DNA of 64,000 bases from assembly GCA_007922305.1 (NCBI GenBank), contig ML677334.1:16456764-16520763 (forward strand). Direction: 5' to 3'. Source of the DNA: Dermatemys mawii (taxonomy: Eukaryota > Chordata > Testudines > Dermatemydidae). Position numbers and translations under genes: made by a program. Under the pieces are notes generated by a model. The model ran no database searches, was not told where the DNA came from, and saw only the letters and a list, made by a program, of their open reading frames with translations. Within the stretch, counting starts at the first letter, position 1; the number at the start of each line of letters is the position of its first letter. Positions 58,606 through 64,000 of this stretch are shown piece after piece.

Positions 58606-61600
58606 GCTTTGCATCGGAAACCACTAGTGTAGAGTTTAGCTCTCTGCAGCTTTTCTAATGTACAGTCAGTGTAGAGGGACACAATGTGGCTGACAACTGC
58701 ACAGTGCTATGGGATGATATTTGAAAAGCTCTTGGCCTCTGTCCTTTTTGGCCTCGAGTTCTGGTCTCCTCTGCACTATGGAGTAGACAGGTCTCATGAA
58801 ACTAAAATGTGTTCAAGATAACTTACATCTTTTGGCTAGTGGTATTAAGTTCTGATTATTTTTTTAACAGAAAATCATGAAACTGGAGGGAGAAGCTTTT
58901 TAAAAACATTTAATTTCAACTGCAGCTTGTCAGCCAAATGTTTTTTTACTGCACTGACATGCATCTGCCAGACTACCTTCAGCAGAACTGGACTCATATG
59001 ATTAATGGATACAACTCAGAATCCTTTCTGTAAGATGGGCCTGCAGGGCTTTGGTCATTTGGGATTTATTTATTCTCTGTAATGGAAAGAACAGGAAATG
59101 TAGCTAAAACACCACCACTTCTAAAACATGGCTTAAAAAAAAGACTTTGTAGGTCCCTTTTCTCTATACCAAAAGAGTTAAAGAAGTGACTACATTTAGG
59201 ATTAAAAGATAACAGAACCATAAAAGTACTGCTAAAATATCTTCTATTAGAAGATAAAGGTACCATGCAGCTAAAATAAAAACCTTTTGGGGAAAATATT
59301 GCCATGGTTTCTCATCATATTTTTTTTTTAAAAGGAAACCATTTGGGTACTATTTTCCACATGGCTAAATGTAGAGATTAAATATTTATATTAATCCCTT
59401 TCAGTTGACAATTCATTTTTCATTTTCTATTAAAAATCATCAAATTCTGTTTTACTGCATGTGATTCTTGGAGTTCGTATTTGCAGCTACTACAGTTCTG
59501 GTCTCCTCTGCACTATGGAGTAGATAGGTAGCCTTACATTTTCCTCTCCTAGAGTAGATATTTTGCTGTGCAAGCTAAATTCTGTTGAATAACATTGTGT
59601 TCCTGATTTTTAAAAAAGGCAGTGGAAAGTGATGTTCCAGGCCTTGTACCATGGGTAAACCACTGGGATTATTAGCTCTCCTTCTACACGTTATAAATAT
59701 ATTTATACCACAGAATAGCCCATTAATTCTCCACATATTTATGTTCACAATTAGTGATCATTCTGCACATATTTTTTCTTAAATTGTAAATTAATACAGC
59801 ACAAAAGCATACATCTGCTTATTGACCATAATTGATACATGTGCATGCATACGTATCACATACATGTATCCATACATGTATCATATACATGCAAAAAGAC
59901 TTCCTCTGATGATCTTGCAATTTAAAATGGCACATGAAGCCAATGATCTTCCTCTTTGCTATTAATGTGGGGGTGTAGTGAGGTTAAGATAGAGTAAATT
60001 GCTATGAGAGTGTTGTTTTTGCTGATATGGTACAAAAAGCTTTTTGATAATGTTGTTTTCCATGACTGATCTTGCACCACTGAAGTCAGTGGGACCTGGA
60101 CTGGGTCCCTAAAACAAGGTCTGAAGGGAAGGACAATAATTAGCACAAATAAAATGCTTTGTCACTTGCAGCCAGAGGCAAGGCAGTGAAATCTTTTTAC
60201 CCTACCGTGTGTGTGTTTGTATATGAATAGATATACATAATTTAAGTATACACGTGCATGACAGTGCAAACAAAGACACATCTTAGTCCTAGTATTCTCT
60301 AAATGAAGGCTTTGGAGGTAACAGTGAATGTTAACATTTTATCATAAATACTGTAAGCTAGAGAATATACTTCTAAGTGTACGTTGAAAACATTTAATCA
60401 ATGCCTATTATAAAATGTTCTTGACATTTCAGTTTAGATACTTTAGTAGATAGACAAGCATGAGTCATATCAGTCAGGTTTTTCAGCATAGCAGCACCAG
60501 TTCTTGCCAAAGCTTTCTGCTACTGAACTAGAAATTTGTCCTTCAGGGGTCTTAAGATCTGTCTCAGCATTTTGTCTTTTTTTACATCTTTATCATAAAT
60601 CCCATCATGCTTGGGACTTGCGTGCATACGCTAAAAGGGAATAAATGTATCATAAATGGCATGCTAGAAATACCTAACTTGCATTCCAATTAAATGAAAC
60701 CATTTGGATTTTAACTGACATCATAGTAGATAGATTACAGATTGGCAATTTCAGAAACGTCCAAAACCTGACTATTTTATCTGCCAACTGCTGAATGGTC
60801 CTTAGAATGTACTTAACCAAATAATGGAGGCTTCCCCCAGACTATTGGCTGTATTTAATGGATATGTGCCAGATTTTCCACTTGTGTAAATTGGTGTAGC
60901 TCATCTAAATTGGTGTACCTCCATTAAATCAATAGAATTATATTGATTTATATAAATTAGAAATTTATCTTTGTGTCTATCATATTAACACATCTGAGAT
61001 TTAAAGACGGGCCCTCATAGTGCAGAAGCCAGGGCATCTAGAAGATAAGCCAGACATCTAGGAGATAAGAATCAATGTTGATTGATAAGTGGCATTATGC
61101 TTCTCTCAGTGGAAGTTACTGGTTTTATACCTTACACTCTCATAAGCTCGCAGCTACATACACATAGATCTCAATTGCATATCCACATTTCACATAATTG
61201 GAATTCAGACTAAACAAAATTTGTTTCTCTCTGAGTTTCAGGCTGAGGGAAGAGATGATGTATCCAAATTCTGAATAATCTGAAATTTGTGTAATCGACA
61301 TTTACCTATACCTCTTAAAATGTTTCTTTCTCCTTTATTAAGACCATTAAACTGCTTTAGTCTTCCTGTCATTTGAATTGTTGATCAATAAAACAGCGGT
61401 CATGATTTGCCAGTTCTCTGTTCTCTGGTGGCAAGGCAACAAGTATTTCCTTCTATTCATTATTTTTTTTCCACTGGCAATTTGCTTCAAACAGTAAAAA
61501 AAATCACAGGCCAATCTGGTATGGATCAGATGCAAACAGCAATACAAAATCAAATTTATGATTCAATTTTTCTATGAGCATATTATATCTCAGTAGTGTA

Positions 61601-62159
61601 GCATCTCTGTGGGTTGTCTTGTTGAAATTCTTGTAGTCTAAATCTTCAGCATCACTTTTCAGGATAATTATCCCTTATTACATCTATGTGGAACCTCTAG
61701 AATTTAAATCAAAATAAAAATGTAAAATTTCTCTTAAAAATGTTTTTTCCAATATCCAAAAAATCATTATTAGATGGAATTTAACTTTAAATCCTTAGTG
61801 TTTTGACCTATTTTCAATTCTGATCTTGCAAAATTGAAAAAGTAGTTTTTGAAATAACCCTTCTCCCTGCTACACACACTAATAACTATATGTAAGAATT
61901 GAGTTTTATTACAAACTATTCAACACCTATAATCTGGAGCAGATCAGTGAGATATTTTCATGGAAAGTGAAAACTTCTCAAATTGTTTCTGAGGAAAGCA
62001 AAATATGTTGTTGGTTCAACTCCATTTTCTATGGAAATTTGGGATTGGATGAACTTCTACTGAGTCCCAGGATTTACGCTCTTCTCAGCCCTGTCCAAAC
62101 ACAACCAGGAATGTATTCTGCCCTTTCTGAATATTGTCCCTCTTGCTCACTGGGACCCT
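58606..62159. other. AT-rich non-coding stretch
   Basis: About 3.5 kb. It holds an imperfect CATACATGTATC-type simple repeat at 59840-59895. Palindromic-family relics lie near 60068-60110 (CCACTGAAGTCAGTGGG) and 60869-60955. A near-duplicate phrase CTGGTCTCCTCTGCACTATG followed by GAGTAGA occurs at 58762 and 59499. No gene recognised. Confidence 0.4.
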
Positions 62160-62940
62160 TTTTACATAAGTTTATAGAGGATAGGTCCATCAATGGCTAT
62201 TAGCCAGGATGGGAAGGGATGGTGTCCCTAATGTTTGCTAGAAGCTGGGAATGAGCAACAGGAGATGGATCAGCACTGGTGAAGCCACATCTGAAGTACT
62301 GCGTCCAGTTTTGGGTCCTGCACTACAGAAAGGATGTGGAAAAATTGGAGAGAGTCCGGCAGAGGACAACAGAAATGAACAAGGGACTGGGGCACATGAC
62401 TTTTGAGGAGAGGCTGAGGGAACTGGGCTTGTTTAGTCTGCAGAAGAGACAAGTGAGGGAGGGGACATTTGAAAGCAGCCTTCAGCTACCTGAAGGCAGG
62501 TTCCAAAGAAGAGGGAGCTTGACTGTTCTCAGAAGTGGCAGATGACAGAACAAGGAGCAATGGTCTCAAGTTGCAGTGGGGGAGGTCTAGGTTGGATAAT
62601 AGGAAACACTATTTCACTAGGAAAGTGGTGAAGCACTGGAATCAGTTACCTAAGGAGGTGGTGGAATCTCTATCCTTAGAGGTTTTTAAGGCTCCTTTTG
62701 ACAAAGCTCTGGCTGGGATGATTTAGTTGGTGTTGGTCTTGCTTTGAGCAGGGGGTTGGACTAGATCTCCTGAGGTCTCTTCCAACCCTGATATTCTATG
62801 ATTCTACGATCACTTGATGATTATTTGTTCTGTTCATTCTCTCTGGGGCACCTGACATTGGCCACTGTCAGAAGACAGGATACTGGGCTAGATTGATGTT
62901 TGTTCTGACCCAATATGGCTGTTCTTATCTTTTCATAGGA
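62160..62940 (+). mobile_element. Outer CR1-type LINE 3' end, split by another CR1
   Basis: The left part ends GAAGCTGGGAATGAGCAACA then GGAGATGGATCA. The right part resumes GATCACTTGATGATTATTTG, then TTCTCTCTGGGGCACCTGAC, AGGATACTGGGCTAGATTGA and GACCCAATATGGCTGTTCTT. This is a CR1 subfamily 3' UTR distinct from the one inserted in it. Confidence 0.75.
62273..62807 (+). mobile_element. CR1 LINE 3' end nested in the outer CR1, GATCA duplication
   Basis: GATCA at 62268-62272 is repeated at 62808-62812. The insert has CR1 C-terminal coding: [20 protein letters not shown] in one frame, then HYFTRKVVKHWNQLPKEVVE in another after a frameshift near 62540. The 3' UTR is TTGGACTAGATCTCCTGAGG and it ends in the diagnostic ATTCTATGATTCTA tail. 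It is one of the better preserved CR1 copies here, yet 5'-truncated and frameshifted. Confidence 0.88.
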
Positions 62941-62973
62941 TTTGTATTAGGGGTATTATTGGGTCATCAGATG

Positions 62974-64000
62974 CAGTGCTTAATTTGTAATTAAAGAGAA
63001 GCCAGGGCTCAAGCCCACCCCCACCCTGAAAAAAATGTGGTCTGATTCTTCACTTCTGCTATCTGGTCACCCTGTGATTCTATGTAACAGTTTTCAGTGA
63101 ATATATGGGGTAAGGAAACTTACTGGCTTGTAGCCAGATTATGTCCCTAAATTGTGAGCAAGGGCTACGACTTGCTGGGTGCACCATCTGTTCTTAGACA
63201 TCCTCCTCTGCCATGAATTTCCAGAGGCAGCACCCAAAAGTCCTTCCTGGCCTCCAGAGGTTAGTGCCATTTTAGCTCATAGTCTGCTGCACAGGGACAG
63301 GATTTCACTGCAGTGTCCACTAACACTAAAGTGAAGTTCTGTACCTCCAGCATCCCCTCCACCCTTCTTCCCATCTCAGCACTCCTACATGAAGGATTTG
63401 GAAAGAATTGCTTACATATAATGTACCTGGAGATTGAAGTCAGCCTCTCACCACATCTACTGGAGTTATATCAGACTGGCCAATGAAAGAGGAGATACCC
63501 CAATAAAAAGGCAAGGACTTCAAATAAGATGACCAGAAGGCAGGCAATGTCCTCTATTTGCCACCTTGTAGCACTTTTCCTTTTAATGTTTTTTACCTAC
63601 AATAGTTTTTCCCAAGGGAGGAAAGGACTAGTTCCCTTCAATGCATGTGTTTGGGTTTTTTTAAAAGATTTAGGGGGAAGATTTTGAAATGTACAAATGG
63701 GAGCTGATGTTAGGTGCCTAGACACCATTGGTAGTCAGTGAGAACTGGGCACTTAGCTGCCTCTTGTGCCTTTGACAGTCTTCCACTCAGCTTCCTTTGA
63801 CTTTTTTAATTCTGAAAACTGCTCTTCTTAACAATGAGAAAATGCTAGAAATGTCTGCCTGCAACAGAGAATTAGGTAGGGTTGAAGGAAGTCTGGGACA
63901 CTTCAGTTCTCAGATATTCAGAGCAGCCTTAGAAATCCATGGAAACCATCTGGGTACACCTGCAGGCAAAATTTGCAAAAATTCAGAGCAAATTGTTCTC
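62974..64000. other. Non-coding sequence with MITE traces
   Basis: CAGTGCTTAATTTGTAATTA at 62974 looks like a hAT-type terminus, and TATCTGGTCACCCTG near 63060 like the end of the TA-flanked MITE family. Neither has a visible partner. A GTTAGGTGCCTAGACACCAT relic lies near 63710. No gene recognised up to the window end. Confidence 0.4.

Noticed and set aside
59840..59895. ACATGTATC-type palindromic words as a regulatory site
   Set aside because: Irregular simple-sequence repeat without conserved spacing; more likely low-complexity expansion.

Overview
The window looks like vertebrate nuclear DNA that is AT-rich and intergenic or deep-intronic, most likely from a turtle (Testudines). The taxon call rests on the repeats. 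There are several CR1 LINE 3' ends, MIR-like CORE-SINEs with a tRNA-like head, many hAT-type MITEs with 8-bp target duplications, a large solo LTR, and a Penelope-like element (PLE) whose 3' end (GTTAGTCT(C/T)TAAGGTGCCAC, then ACTAACACGG) I associate with turtle genomes. That attribution is from memory, not from a search. I see no host protein-coding exon, rRNA gene, tRNA gene or CRISPR array. Almost all open frames are short chance frames; the only ones with recognisable protein content belong to decayed transposable elements.

Layout. 1-12 kb: a MIR-like SINE, a GC-rich retroelement 5' region with two CCAAT boxes and a TATA box (1248-2035), two related hAT MITEs, a GC-rich composite, a CR1 tail and a short PLE tail. 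12.5-14.2 kb: a SINE with a ~1.45-kb solo LTR inserted at its end, flanked by ATAA. 14-41 kb: mostly unique AT-rich sequence with scattered MITEs, palindromic relics, SINE tails, a (TA)21 microsatellite, and a nested pair of DNA transposons (22.0-22.5 kb). 41.5-43.6 kb: the most informative locus, a PLE with a partial reverse transcriptase (YIDD), a Cys-rich linker and a GIY-YIG-like domain. It is bounded by ~475-bp inverted arms, and the whole unit is flanked by a perfect 13-bp target duplication. 48.2-49.9 kb: a decayed non-LTR retrotransposon on the minus strand, of a clade I cannot place. 55.6-58.2 kb: an LTR-like element carrying a PLE tail, then a CR1 carrying a palindromic hAT MITE. 62.2-62.9 kb: a CR1 inserted into another CR1 end.

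The elements do not form a pathway. Their value is as a readable record of nested insertions, several confirmed by target-site duplications visible in the sequence. The best candidate for something under-described is the inverted-arm PLE with its small tandem array at the inversion junction and its hammerhead-ribozyme-like termini.
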